64,000 nt of DNA from Flavobacterium psychraerolatum (GTDB taxonomy: Bacteria; Bacteroidota; Bacteroidia; Flavobacteriales; Flavobacteriaceae). Location: assembly GCF_025960985.1 (NCBI RefSeq), contig NZ_JAOQMX010000004.1:62001-126000 (forward strand), written 5' to 3'. Both the position numbers and the translations under genes were made by a program. A model generated the notes under the pieces. The model saw nothing but the letters and a program-made list of their open reading frames with translations. It was not told where the DNA came from and did no database searches. This document shows, in pieces, positions 1 through 8,338 of this stretch; within the stretch, counting starts at the first letter, position 1, and every line of letters begins with the position of its first letter.

Positions 1-1
1 A

Positions 2-1267
2 AACTTTCAAGCGGGAGGATATACTATTCCGTGTAAAGGGCTATATCCTTTTCAATGGAAATGGGATGCTGGATTTATTGCGCTTGGATTTGCACATTAT
101 GATATGGAAAAAGCAAAGACTGAGATGAAAACTCTTCTTGATGCACAATGGGAGAATGGATTTATTCCACATATTGTTTTTCATCAAAAGTCCGACACTT
201 ATTTTCCTGGACCAGATTTCCACCAAGCCGAGTTGCATCCTTTGTCCAACAAAGACTATCCTTCAACAGGAATGACACAACCTCCCGTTTTGGGCTTTAC
301 ATTAGAAAAAATGTATCAAATAGCACAAAATAAAGAGGATGTACTCCAATTTATTACAGAAAATATTGGAAAAGTATACGACAATCACAACTATTTCTAT
401 AGTAAGAGGGATCCTCAAAATGAAGGCTTGGTGTACATCTACCACAATTGGGAATCGGGAACAGATAATTCGCCACTTTGGGATGATATTTGGGAAACAA
501 TGGATCCGCCAACGTATACTTTTGAACGAAAAGATACTAAGCTTATTGACCCTTCGGAGCGTCCTTCTAATAGAGAATACGACCATTATTTGTACATTAT
601 AGATATTGCAAAAGCGCACAATTATGATGACCAAAAAATTGCCGAACTATCTCCGTTTTTAGTTCAAGATCCGCTTTTCAATGCGATGTTGATTAAATCG
701 AATGAAGCAATGATTGATTTGTACAAAATCATTGGAGGAAACGAAGATAAAATTGCACAACTAGAAAAATGGCAAACAAAAAGTAAAGCCTCTTTTAATT
801 CGAAATTGTACGATGCGGAACTAGGAGCTTATATTCATTATGATTTAAGAAATGAAAAGCCTATTCGCTTTGTGAGTTCTTCGTCATTTTCACCTTTGTT
901 TGCTGGGATTCCAAGCAAGGAACAAGCAGCAACAATCATAAACACTATGATGACTAAGTTTGGTGGTGATGATATGTATTTATGCGCGTCTTTTGATCCT
1001 ACGAATGAACGTTTCAATCCAAAGAAATATTGGAGAGGACCGGTTTGGATCAACCTTAACTGGATGTTATATTATGGATTGAAAGATTACGGTTATGATG
1101 AAATTGCCGATAGAGTAAAATCGGATAGTTTTGAATTGTTGTCGAAAGTTGGTTTTTATGAGTATTTTAATCCCATAAAAGCAGCTTATGACACAGAAAC
1201 CAAAGGGTATGGAGGAGGAAATTTCTCTTGGAGTGCCGCTTTGTACTTGGATTTGATGAATCAATAA
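2..1267 (+). CDS. MGH1-like glycoside hydrolase (GH63-type), 5' partial
   Basis: The reading frame is open from base 2, so the N-terminal part lies outside the window; about 421 residues are visible. The (alpha/alpha)6-barrel style of GH63, mannosylglycerate/glucosylglycerate hydrolase and trehalase-like enzymes is recognisable. A WDAGF motif lies near bases 63-77, where this family has its general-acid Asp. An aromatic stretch YWRGPVWINLNW lies near 1028-1063. A late YEYFNP motif has a Glu at 1160-1162, which could be the general base. The family hydrolyses alpha-glycosides, and characterised members cleave mannosyl- or glucosyl-glycerate. It sits 20 bp upstream of a sodium/solute symporter, probably in one operon, with a glycerate kinase following. 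The family is confident; the substrate is inferred from neighbours only. Confidence 0.8.
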   Translation, partial: NFQAGGYTIPCKGLYPFQWKWDAGFIALGFAHYDMEKAKTEMKTLLDAQWENGFIPHIVFHQKSDTYFPGPDFHQAELHPLSNKDYPSTGMTQPPVLGFTLEKMYQIAQNKEDVLQFITENIGKVYDNHNYFYSKRDPQNEGLVYIYHNWESGTDNSPLWDDIWETMDPPTYTFERKDTKLIDPSERPSNREYDHYLYIIDIAKAHNYDDQKIAELSPFLVQDPLFNAMLIKSNEAMIDLYKIIGGNEDKIAQLEKWQTKSKASFNSKLYDAELGAYIHYDLRNEKPIRFVSSSSFSPLFAGIPSKEQAATIINTMMTKFGGDDMYLCASFDPTNERFNPKKYWRGPVWINLNWMLYYGLKDYGYDEIADRVKSDSFELLSKVGFYEYFNPIKAAYDTETKGYGGGNFSWSAALYLDLMNQ

Positions 1268-1287
1268 TTTTGATAAAATAATTAATT

Positions 1288-2910
1288 ATGAACTGGATAG
1301 ACTATATAGTGGTTATCGTTTACCTAATTGCTTTTCTAGGATTAGGAGTGTTTTTTAAGGAAAACAAAGATGCAAAGGATTATTTCCTAGGAGGTAAGGA
1401 AATGGGATGGTTTCCGTTAAGTTTATCTGCCATGGCAACCCAACTCTCTGCCATCAGTTTTATTTCGGCGCCTGCGTTTGTTGGTTTAGCACAAGGCGGA
1501 GGAATGAAATGGTTGACTTTTGAGTTGGCAGTTCCATTGGCCATGATTGGGATTATTTTGATTATTGTTCCGCCACTTTATCGTGCGAATATTGTAAGTA
1601 TATATGAGTTTGTTGAAAGACGTTTTTCGACTTCTACTCGAATTGTTTTGAGTTTTGTTTTTCAAATTAGCCGTTCGTTATCTACTGGCGTTGCGGTGTA
1701 TACCATAGCCATTATTTTGCAGTCGGTTTTAAATATTAGCTTTCACTACACCATTATATTGATTACTGTAATTACCATTGTTTACTCCTTTATGGGTGGA
1801 ATGAAAGCCGTAGTATGGGGTGATGCTATCCAGATGATTATCCTTTTTGGTGGATTATTGATTTGTATTTATTACGGTTGGGGTTTATTGCAAGCGAATC
1901 CAAATTTCAACGGTTTTGAAACGGAACGTTTGCAAGTGGTAGACATGAATAATTTAGGATTTGATGGTGGTACTTTTGGGTTTTTACCTATGATGTTAGG
2001 AGGTTTGTTTTTATACTTATCTTATTATGGTACCGATCAAACACAAGCACAACGATTATTGTCTGCGAAAGATGAGAAGGCAGCCAAAAATATATTATTA
2101 GCCAATGGATTGTTGCGTTTTCCAGTCGTGTTGACCTATTGTATTATGGGATTAATCATTGGAGCTTTGGTACATTTAACGCCTGATTTCATGAGTGAAA
2201 TTGCAGCGGTTACGCAAAAGCATTATCCAAAAGAGTTTGCAACCAGCGGTATTAAACCAGATTTGATGTTGCCTGTTTTTATCATGAAATATTTACCTCA
2301 TGGTATGATTGGAATTTTGATTGTCGGAATTTTATCGGCAGCTATGTCTTCTGTGAGTTCTACGATCAACTCTTTGGGTGCGGTAACAGTAGAGGATCTT
2401 TTTAATAGAGGTAAAGTGAAATTGAGTCAAGCAAAATATATGAAATTGTCTAAAATTTCTATTGTATTTTGGGGGTTTGTTTGTATTGCTTCAGCCTATC
2501 TTTTTGGGAATACGGGAGGAACGGTGATAGAATTGATTAATATGATTTCGTCACAATTTTACGGACCTATATTAGCCACTTTTATTATCGCTATTTTGGT
2601 CAAAAGAGTGAATTATATTGGGATGAATGTGGGGATTGTAGGTGGGGTTTTGATTAATATTAGTATTAAATATTTCTTTGATGATATTTTCTGGATTTGG
2701 TTTAACCTTACTGGTTTTGTGATCACTTTTGTGTTGGCATTAGTAGTTAGTGCTTTGTTTAAAACAGAGAAAAATAAAGATTTTAATATTGAATTTAAAG
2801 TAAAAAGAGAAGATGTTTTGTCAAGAGATGTTATCATCTTACTAATCTTTTTTGTTATTATTTTGGGAGTTAGTTTTAGTTTGCCATCCATTTTGGCTGG
2901 AATACGCTAA
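1288..2910 (+). CDS. Sodium:solute symporter (SSS/SLC5 family)
   Basis: A 540-residue polytopic inner-membrane protein with about 13-14 hydrophobic helices. The N-terminus is typical of SSS transporters: a first helix, then a D-Y-F-L-G-G type segment near residues 33-38, and a helix rich in small residues with LSAISFISAPAF around residues 55-66. It should take up a sugar or organic acid by coupling to Na+. The gene starts 20 bp after the glycoside hydrolase and is likely co-transcribed with it, so it may import that enzyme's substrate or product. The exact substrate cannot be read from the sequence. Confidence 0.9.
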   Translation: MNWIDYIVVIVYLIAFLGLGVFFKENKDAKDYFLGGKEMGWFPLSLSAMATQLSAISFISAPAFVGLAQGGGMKWLTFELAVPLAMIGIILIIVPPLYRANIVSIYEFVERRFSTSTRIVLSFVFQISRSLSTGVAVYTIAIILQSVLNISFHYTIILITVITIVYSFMGGMKAVVWGDAIQMIILFGGLLICIYYGWGLLQANPNFNGFETERLQVVDMNNLGFDGGTFGFLPMMLGGLFLYLSYYGTDQTQAQRLLSAKDEKAAKNILLANGLLRFPVVLTYCIMGLIIGALVHLTPDFMSEIAAVTQKHYPKEFATSGIKPDLMLPVFIMKYLPHGMIGILIVGILSAAMSSVSSTINSLGAVTVEDLFNRGKVKLSQAKYMKLSKISIVFWGFVCIASAYLFGNTGGTVIELINMISSQFYGPILATFIIAILVKRVNYIGMNVGIVGGVLINISIKYFFDDIFWIWFNLTGFVITFVLALVVSALFKTEKNKDFNIEFKVKREDVLSRDVIILLIFFVIILGVSFSLPSILAGIR

Positions 2911-2943
2911 TAAGTATAAAATAATATTTGGTTGAACGGGTTT

Positions 2944-3070
2944 GCGTGAGGGATAGGAATAAGCTACCGAAGTAGCATGGATAGCCCGACAGCTTCCTGA
3001 AAAAGGGCACCTGTACGCAAAGATAATTTAGCCCTTTTTTGAGGATGGTGGCACGCCCAAATAATAATTT
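2944..3070 (+). repeat. Dispersed structured repeat, family A, copy 1
   Basis: It opens with GCGTGAGGGATAG and closes with GGCACGCCCAAATAATAATT, so the outer GCGTG and CACGC ends are complementary. Inside are the hairpin GCTAC-CGAA-GTAGC, the box GGATAGCCCGAC, and a second hairpin with arms AAAAAGGGC and GCCCTTTTTT. The same outer boxes and order recur at 20029-20155 and, inverted, at 45971-46080. It fills most of the gap between the symporter and the glycerate kinase; the rest (3071-3212) shows no gene. Confidence 0.8.
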
Positions 3071-3212
3071 TAAAAAGGAAATAGATTTAAACAAACACTC
3101 TTGAGAATGCTTACTAGTTCAAAAAGCCTAAATTAGTGCTGCTAATTTGGGTTTTTTATAAATGCAAATTACCACCGAGAGTGTTTTTTTTTAATTGTAA
3201 AACGTAAAAGCG

Positions 3213-4349
3213 ATGAGGATTTTAATAGCACCAGATAAATTTAAAGGTTCGCTGTCGGCGATGGAGGTTTGCAATGCAATTGAGCGAGGAATCCTTAACT
3301 ATGACGCGACGATTGAAACGATAAAACATCCGTTGGCAGATGGAGGAGAAGGTACACTGGCTATTTTGCAAAACTATTTTGAATTAAAAACAGAATCAGC
3401 GGTAGCGATAGATCCTTTATTTCGAACTACTACGGCGACCTATAAGCACAATGATGATACAGCATTTATAGAAATGGCAAATGCATCGGGATTATTGATG
3501 GTAGAAGAAAATAATAGAGATGTGTGTAATTCGACATCGTTTGGAACAGGCCAGTTAATATTGGATGCAATTAATAAGGGGTTTCGAAAAATAATTTTAT
3601 TTATAGGGGGTAGTGCTACCAATGATGGCGGAGTAGGAATGGCAGCTGCACTTGGTTACAAGTTTTTTTCGAAAGAGGGAATAAATATTTCTCCAACGGG
3701 TAAAGGATTAATTAGCATTGATGAAATTAAAAATCAAGATTTATCTTTTAGTTTGAATGAGATTTGCTTTACGGTAGTTTGTGATGTGAAGAATCCGTTG
3801 TATGGTCCTAATGGTGCGGCACATGTGTATGCAGCTCAAAAAGGAGCTTCGGCTGAAGAAATTGAGCAGTTGGATTTGGGGTTGCGGAATTTTAGTAAGC
3901 AAGTGGAAAGATATTTACATAAAGATGTAGCTCACTTGCAAGGTGCTGGCGCAGCAGGAGGAATGGGAGCTGGAGCGGTTTGTTTTTTGAATGCTAAAAT
4001 GCAATCAGGAATTGACTTTGTTATGGAACAAACACACTTTGATGCTTCGGTGAAAAATAATGTAGACTTAATTATTACAGGAGAAGGGAGTTTGGACAAA
4101 CAAACTGTAGAAGGAAAGGTGATTAAGGGGGTGAGTATAAGAGCACATCAAAACCATATTCCGTTTTCGATTCTGGCAGGTGTTGTAAAAGATGTAGCCT
4201 TGATAAAGAGTAACTTAAAACCAGCTCGTATTCAATCGATTATGGAAATGGATATTACCGTTGAAGATGCAATGGAAAATGCGGCAAAATATGTAACGGA
4301 AATGAGTTATCAATTGATAAAAAGCCAAAATGATCATTTTATAAATTAG
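3213..4349 (+). CDS. glxK: Glycerate kinase (GK-I, GarK/GlxK family)
   Basis: A 378-residue cytosolic kinase that phosphorylates D-glycerate with ATP; class I enzymes give 2-phosphoglycerate, which enters lower glycolysis. The N-terminus has the family signature APDKFKGSLSA at residues 6-16. Gly-rich segments GGSATNDGG (near 132-140) and GAGAAGGMGAGA (near 246-257) and the late TGEGSLDKQT motif are also typical, and the length matches the family. The upstream MGH1-like hydrolase could release glycerate from a glycosylglycerate, which would give this kinase its substrate. A family A repeat separates it from the symporter, so it may have its own transcript. Family is certain; the symbol is by homology to garK/glxK. 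Confidence 0.93.
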   Translation: MRILIAPDKFKGSLSAMEVCNAIERGILNYDATIETIKHPLADGGEGTLAILQNYFELKTESAVAIDPLFRTTTATYKHNDDTAFIEMANASGLLMVEENNRDVCNSTSFGTGQLILDAINKGFRKIILFIGGSATNDGGVGMAAALGYKFFSKEGINISPTGKGLISIDEIKNQDLSFSLNEICFTVVCDVKNPLYGPNGAAHVYAAQKGASAEEIEQLDLGLRNFSKQVERYLHKDVAHLQGAGAAGGMGAGAVCFLNAKMQSGIDFVMEQTHFDASVKNNVDLIITGEGSLDKQTVEGKVIKGVSIRAHQNHIPFSILAGVVKDVALIKSNLKPARIQSIMEMDITVEDAMENAAKYVTEMSYQLIKSQNDHFIN

Positions 4350-4667
4350 AATCCTTAAACAATACTACTATAAAGGATAAAAATTAAGAGCTTTTTTGAA
4401 ATTATAGCTGTAGTTAAAATAAAACAAATATACTATATAAGTACAGTTAAGGAAGAGATGGTAAGGTTATAAGTTGATTTCTTACTGATCTTTTTTGGAG
4501 TAAATAGTTTGATTTTGTTAGAGTCGTTATGTTGCTGCATAACGACTCTTTTTTTGTTAATTATTTTACAAAGGGAGCATCTTACCGGTATAAAAACGTT
4601 ATTTTGAACTAAATTTGAGTTTAGAATATGAAGTGTAAAGTGTAAATATTTTTATTAAATCCTAATT
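4350..4667. other. Intergenic stretch with one terminator
   Basis: There is no credible ORF in these 318 bases. The only clear element is the hairpin terminator at 4520-4555; the rest is AT-rich spacer, presumably including the promoter of the oxidoreductase gene. Confidence 0.6.
4520..4555 (+). terminator. Rho-independent terminator after glycerate kinase
   Basis: A perfect 12-bp stem (AGAGTCGTTATG / CATAACGACTCT) with a 6-base loop is followed by a T run. It lies about 170 bp beyond the kinase stop codon. Confidence 0.85.
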
Positions 4668-5657
4668 ATGAGTGTAGCTATATCAATTTCAAAAAATATT
4701 CGTTGGGGTATAATTGGTTGTGGTAATGTGACTGAACTAAAAAGTGGCCCTGCTTATCAAAAAGTACAAGGTTTCGAATTGGTAGGTGTGATGCGTCGCG
4801 ATGCACAAAAGTGTGCTGATTATGCTAAAAGGCACGGTGTGAAAAAATATTATGTTGATGCTGATGAACTAATAAATGATCCCGAAATAGATGCTATATA
4901 TATTGCTACACCTCCAGATTCTCATGCTTTTTATGGTCTTAAAGTAGCTGCAGCGGGTAAGCCTTGTTGTATTGAGAAACCAATGGCGCCAACCTATGAA
5001 GAGAGTTTGGTATTGTATAATGCATTTACTGAAAAAAATATTCCATTATTTGTAGCATATTATCGTCGTTCTTTGCCACGATTTGTTCAAGTGAAAAAAT
5101 GGGTTGATGAAAAAGAAATTGGCGAAATTAGACACGTCAGTTGGCATCTAAGCAAAACAACTTCCGATCAAGATAATTCTGGCGAATACAATTGGAGAAC
5201 GGATGCAAAAATAGCCAAAGGTGGTTATTTTGATGATTTGGCTAGCCACGGAATGGATTTGTTTGAGTATTTGTTGGGTGAGATTATAAATATTTCTGGT
5301 TTTACTACAAATCAACAAGGTTTGTATTCTGCCCAAGATGCTATTGTAGCTTCTTGGATTCATGAAACGGGAATTACAGGAGCTGGAAGCTGGAATTTTG
5401 GTTGTGCAACTCGCGAAGATGTGGTACAAATTATTGGTAGTAAGGGTAAGATTGAATTTTCTATATTTGAGGAGAACCCAATAAAATTGACTAATGAAAA
5501 AGGAAAAACAGAACAGTTTATAAATCATCCCGAAAATGTACAGTTTAATCATGTACAAAACATAAGAGAACATCTTTTGGGTAATAAAACTCACCCGTCT
5601 ACTGGAAAAACAGGATTGCATACTAGTTGGGTATTGGAGAAAATAGTAAGAGGTTAA
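4668..5657 (+). CDS. Gfo/Idh/MocA family NAD(P)-dependent oxidoreductase
   Basis: A 329-residue cytosolic dehydrogenase. The N-terminal Rossmann fold has GIIGCGNVTE at residues 14-23. ATPPDSHA (80-87) and the family's EKP motif (103-105) follow, then the C-terminal alpha/beta substrate domain. Members oxidise or reduce sugars, inositols and related polyols. It follows the glycosidase-symporter-glycerate kinase group on the same strand but is separated by a terminator, so membership of that pathway is uncertain. No substrate can be assigned from sequence alone. Confidence 0.88.
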   Translation: MSVAISISKNIRWGIIGCGNVTELKSGPAYQKVQGFELVGVMRRDAQKCADYAKRHGVKKYYVDADELINDPEIDAIYIATPPDSHAFYGLKVAAAGKPCCIEKPMAPTYEESLVLYNAFTEKNIPLFVAYYRRSLPRFVQVKKWVDEKEIGEIRHVSWHLSKTTSDQDNSGEYNWRTDAKIAKGGYFDDLASHGMDLFEYLLGEIINISGFTTNQQGLYSAQDAIVASWIHETGITGAGSWNFGCATREDVVQIIGSKGKIEFSIFEENPIKLTNEKGKTEQFINHPENVQFNHVQNIREHLLGNKTHPSTGKTGLHTSWVLEKIVRG

Positions 5658-5790
5658 GGTGTTTTGCGTAGCTATTATTTTGCAAAATATTAACGATTAA
5701 AGAATTGTTTACGGGCTGTTTTAGTTGTAAATTTGTTATAGCATATATTACATTTTAGACTTTCTCTTTTGTAAGATGTTTGAGAAAGTA

Positions 5791-5826
5791 AAAATCCCAA
5801 TTCTGATTTGTTAGAATTGGGATTTT
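5791..5826. terminator. Bidirectional terminator between convergent genes
   Basis: A 14-bp perfect stem (AAAATCCCAATTCT / AGAATTGGGATTTT) with an 8-base loop. A-rich and T-rich arms allow it to serve both the oxidoreductase (+) and the beta-barrel gene (-). Confidence 0.85.
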
Positions 5827-5838
5827 GATTTTTAGCGA

Positions 5839-6642
5839 TTATTCTATGTAATAGATGTAGCCAAAATTTAACCAAACGAGCCAGTCATTGGATCTGTTCT
5901 CTTTATAGATATTTGGATTTGGATTTAAACCATCTACCCAATTAGAAAAGAAATATTGAAATCTCAAATCAATCATTAAATCTCGAAGCGGCGACAATTT
6001 ATAACGTGTTCCGACACTTGATACCACGGACCAAACCGTATTACTTTCGGTCGAAAAACCATAGGGATGGTTTCCAGAGGGAGTTAAGTATTTTGGAAAT
6101 GTAGTAGAAGGAGTTCCTAAAGGCCCTAATGAGGAATGAACCTCGGCATTGTAATAACTAAATTGAGTACCTAGACTTACAAAAGGCCCCCAACTTCCAT
6201 TTGTAGCTGTGAAATCACGTATGCTTAAAGGAAAATATTCTAATTGTATGCCTAAATTAGTCAACTGTGTACTTCCTTTCATTGCTCTTAATTGGTCTGC
6301 CCCAAGTCCTGTCCTTTCAGGTTTAACCCATTCACCTTCATGTTGTAAATTGGTTTTATTGTATGACAATTCTGTTCTAAATTTAAAATGGTCATTAAAA
6401 TAATTTTGAGGAGTATAACAGTTACAATCGGCTTCATATGAAAAATTCATATAGTGAATGATTCCAATACCAAAACCAGAATTCTCAAGATTAGTTTTCA
6501 GGTCATAACGTTGTCCATAATCAGATTGAAAGGCAATAGGGCCAGCAATAATTCCAACTTCATGAGAAAACCCAAATTGCGCTTTCATAGTATTTGAAAA
6601 GCCAAATACAATAAGTAAGGGGGCAAATAAGTGTTTGAGCAT
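5839..6642 (-). CDS. Exported beta-barrel-like protein divergent from gdhA
   Basis: 267 residues with a signal peptide (hydrophobic 5-15, A-Q cleavage near residue 22). The sequence is rich in alternating aromatic and polar strands and ends in WLVWLNFGYIYYIE, which fits an outer-membrane or periplasmic beta-rich protein. From memory it resembles the THC0290_0291 family of Bacteroidota; this could not be checked. It is transcribed divergently from gdhA and has its own -7 box (6668-6675). No enzymatic motif is visible and the function is unknown. Confidence 0.65.
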   Translation of the reverse strand: MLKHLFAPLLIVFGFSNTMKAQFGFSHEVGIIAGPIAFQSDYGQRYDLKTNLENSGFGIGIIHYMNFSYEADCNCYTPQNYFNDHFKFRTELSYNKTNLQHEGEWVKPERTGLGADQLRAMKGSTQLTNLGIQLEYFPLSIRDFTATNGSWGPFVSLGTQFSYYNAEVHSSLGPLGTPSTTFPKYLTPSGNHPYGFSTESNTVWSVVSSVGTRYKLSPLRDLMIDLRFQYFFSNWVDGLNPNPNIYKENRSNDWLVWLNFGYIYYIE

Positions 6643-6667
6643 AATTTAAGTAGGTTTTGGGGTAAGA

Positions 6668-6675
6668 CAAAGATA
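6668..6675 (-). promoter_or_regulatory. -7 box of the beta-barrel gene
   Basis: On the minus strand this reads TATCTTTG, a full match to the Bacteroidota consensus TAnnTTTG, 26 bp upstream of the start codon. Confidence 0.6.
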
Positions 6676-6802
6676 TAAAATTGTAAGTACAGACTTCTAC
6701 TAAATTAAAAATAACCCAAATAATATCAAAACCTGCTAAAAATTCATCTTTTTAACGCATATTACTGCTGAAAATAAGGAAAATTTAAGGGTTCATTTTA
6801 TG

Positions 6803-6829
6803 TTGATTTTTGTAAAAAATGTATATTTG
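6803..6829 (+). promoter_or_regulatory. Promoter of gdhA
   Basis: TTG at 6803-6805 and TATATTTG at 6822-6829 match the -33 and -7 elements of Bacteroidota, separated by 16 bases. The -7 box is about 45 bases upstream of the gdhA start at 6875. Confidence 0.65.
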
Positions 6830-6874
6830 TTATAGCACGAAATCGTTTTCTTAAATGTGCTTAATATTATATTT

Positions 6875-8218
6875 ATGTCAAAAAATATTGAAAATTTTAT
6901 AGCAGAGGTTACTCGAAAAAACCCCAACGAGCCAGAATTTTTACAAGCAGTTGTAGAGGTAGCAGAAACAGTGATGCCTTTTATTGAGAAAAATGAAAAG
7001 TATCAAAATAAAATGCTTTTGGAACGAATGGTCGAATCCGATAGGATTATCATTTTTAGAGTAGCTTGGATGGATGATAAAGGTCAAACACAAGTTAATC
7101 GTGGTTTTCGTGTTCAAATGAATTCGGCAATTGGACCTTATAAAGGAGGACTTCGTTTTCACCCCTCTGTGAATTTAAGTATTTTGAAATTTCTTGCATT
7201 CGAACAAACATTCAAAAACAGTCTAACATCGCTTCCGATGGGCGGAGGAAAAGGTGGGGCAGATTTTAACCCAAAAGGAAAGTCAGATAATGAAGTAATG
7301 CGTTTTTGTCAAAGCTTTATGACCGAATTGTCTAAACATATCGGTGCAAATACTGATGTTCCTGCAGGAGATATTGGTGTTGGCGGTAGAGAGATTGGCT
7401 ATTTATTTGGTCAATACAAAAGATTAAGAAATGAATTTACAGGAGTTTTAACTGGAAAAGGAATGTCTTATGGAGGTTCGTTAATTAGACCCGAAGCTAC
7501 TGGATATGGAGCTGTATATTTTACTCAAAGTATGCTAGCAACCAAAGAAGATAGTATAGCGGGTAAAATTATTGTAATTTCAGGTTCTGGAAATGTAGCT
7601 CAATATGCAGCAGAAAAAGCGACTAATTTGGGAGCAAAAGTAATAACAATGTCTGATTCTGGAGGTTATATTTATGATGAAGAAGGAATTACTTTAGATA
7701 AACTAGCTCATATAATGTTTATAAAAAATGAACTAAGAGGTAGGATAAGTGAATATGTTACCAAATATCCAAATGCTAAGTATGTTGCCGATCGTCGCCC
7801 TTGGGAGGTGAAATGTGATATTGCAATGCCTTGTGCAACTCAAAACGAAATTAACGAAGAGGAAGCGAAATTACTAGTTACAAATGGTTGCTTTTGTGTA
7901 ACTGAAGGTGCTAATATGCCTACAACCTTGGAGGCATTGATTGTTTTTCAAAAAGCCAAAATATTATTTTCACCTGGGAAAGCTTCAAATGCAGGAGGTG
8001 TAGCCACATCGGGATTAGAGATGTCTCAAAATTCATTACGATTAAATTGGACCGCAGAAGAAGTAGATGAAAAGTTAAAAGGAATTATGAGTTCAATTCA
8101 TGCCTCTTGTGTGGAATATGGGTCAGATTCTAGTGGTTATGTTGATTATGTGAAAGGTGCCAATGTCGCTGGATTTGTAAAAGTAGCAGATGCCATGTTG
8201 GCCCAAGGAATAGTTTAG
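6875..8218 (+). CDS. gdhA: Glutamate dehydrogenase (hexameric, probably NADP-specific)
   Basis: Catalyses reductive amination of 2-oxoglutarate with ammonium to glutamate, joining carbon and nitrogen metabolism. ATG at 6875 is chosen because it gives MSKNIENFI and 447 residues, the usual length; an in-frame GTG at 6857 would add six residues of poor quality. PYKGGLRFHPSV (residues 88-99) and PMGGGKGGADF (121-131) carry the glutamate-binding and catalytic lysines, with K126 equivalent to the known active-site Lys. GSGNVAQYAAEK is the Rossmann dinucleotide site. It is monocistronic, with its own promoter and terminator. Confidence 0.97.
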   Translation: MSKNIENFIAEVTRKNPNEPEFLQAVVEVAETVMPFIEKNEKYQNKMLLERMVESDRIIIFRVAWMDDKGQTQVNRGFRVQMNSAIGPYKGGLRFHPSVNLSILKFLAFEQTFKNSLTSLPMGGGKGGADFNPKGKSDNEVMRFCQSFMTELSKHIGANTDVPAGDIGVGGREIGYLFGQYKRLRNEFTGVLTGKGMSYGGSLIRPEATGYGAVYFTQSMLATKEDSIAGKIIVISGSGNVAQYAAEKATNLGAKVITMSDSGGYIYDEEGITLDKLAHIMFIKNELRGRISEYVTKYPNAKYVADRRPWEVKCDIAMPCATQNEINEEEAKLLVTNGCFCVTEGANMPTTLEALIVFQKAKILFSPGKASNAGGVATSGLEMSQNSLRLNWTAEEVDEKLKGIMSSIHASCVEYGSDSSGYVDYVKGANVAGFVKVADAMLAQGIV

Positions 8219-8237
8219 TACGTTAAAAAAAATATTA

Positions 8238-8284
8238 AGACTCTCTCTGGTTTTGCTTATTGCATTGCTTGAGAGAGTCTTTTT
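8238..8284 (+). terminator. Terminator of gdhA
   Basis: Arms AGACTCTCTC and GAGAGAGTCT form a 10-bp stem around a 23-base loop, followed by TTTT, 20 bp after the stop codon. Confidence 0.8.
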
Positions 8285-8317
8285 ATGGGCATACATCTCA
8301 AATACTTATCTTTATGT

Positions 8318-8325
8318 TATATTTG
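8318..8325 (+). promoter_or_regulatory. -7 box of porZ
   Basis: TATATTTG, a perfect TAnnTTTG match, 13 bases before the first possible ATG and 22 before the second. Confidence 0.6.
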
Positions 8326-8338
8326 CTCACCTAAATGA

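Noticed and set aside
2876-3094. Minus-strand frame of 72 codons across family A copy 1
   Set aside because: It lies inside the repeat element and the symporter end; no family or start signal.
5148-5621. Minus-strand frame of 157 codons opposite the Gfo/Idh/MocA gene
   Set aside because: It is a shadow frame rich in Ser, Phe and Ile without any recognisable motif.
6857-6874. Upstream GTG start for gdhA
   Set aside because: It would add six residues not seen in the family; ATG 6875 gives the standard 447-residue enzyme.
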